NCBI GenBank assembly: GCA_964016985.1
Contig: OZ024828.1
Coordinates: 84,894,308 to 84,958,307, forward strand
Reading direction: 5' to 3'
Origin: Anodontia alba
Lineage: Eukaryota > Mollusca > Bivalvia > Lucinida > Lucinidae
Length of the DNA stretch: 64,000 bases
The translations under genes were made by a program, and so were the position numbers. The notes below the pieces were generated by a model. That model had not been told where the DNA came from. It saw only the letters and a program-made list of their open reading frames with translations, and ran no database searches. Positions 63,948-64,000 of the stretch are shown here, one piece after another. How positions within the stretch are numbered: position 1 is the stretch's first letter; every line of letters begins with the position of its first letter.

Positions 63948-64000
63948 ACTATGAACAGGCATACATACATCTGAAACAGAGAGAATATTTCAGTAAACAG

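Overview
The window is animal nuclear DNA, AT-rich, with short exons, GT-AG introns and a very dense load of palindromic miniature transposons. The coding content and the repeat style (tRNA-derived SINEs, hairpin MITEs, a tandem 155-bp repeat next to a GGAC/GGAT tract) suggest a bivalve mollusc, most likely a clam-type lineage. That assignment is inference, because no organism-specific marker is present.

Two protein genes are supported, and they converge. On the + strand the first 13 kb carries THOC7 (THO/TREX complex subunit 7). Seven coding exons (76-13009) join in phase and match the family from the DEV-IKKRLLIDGDG start region to the C terminus; only the first few codons lie upstream of the window. 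On the - strand, 62506 down to 35820 holds the 3' fourteen coding exons (about 907 codons, all phases consistent) of a large gene that I think is a CFAP92/KIAA1257-type ciliary protein. The name is tentative; the gene model is firm.

Between the two 3' ends (13010-35819) I see no gene, only mobile elements. The main one is a 5,987-bp element (13336-19322) with 149-bp terminal inverted repeats (3 mismatches), a TTAA target duplication and CCTATAG termini, i.e. piggyBac-like. It has no recognisable transposase. Its AT-rich interior looks tiled with short hairpins, includes an array of about nine diverged hairpin units whose stems change in a compensatory way, and contains an inverted copy of a 'right flank joined to left flank' junction of its own insertion site.

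The rest of the window is introns packed with MITEs. They fall into clear families by terminal repeat (TTAA-type, TA-type, GGGCCCAG, ATCACGAAAAC, TACAGTCGAC and others), and many are nested with readable target duplications. Families with unrelated ends share the same central hairpins, so the MITEs look modular. hAT-like elements with 8-bp duplications, a LINE 3' remnant, tRNA-derived SINEs, a 155/310-bp higher-order tandem repeat and several minisatellites complete the picture. Several insertions lie within 6-40 bp of splice sites. One minisatellite has been built from a splice acceptor and the first codons of the exon beside it.

Repeat boundaries were placed by eye. Family names are descriptive and mine.
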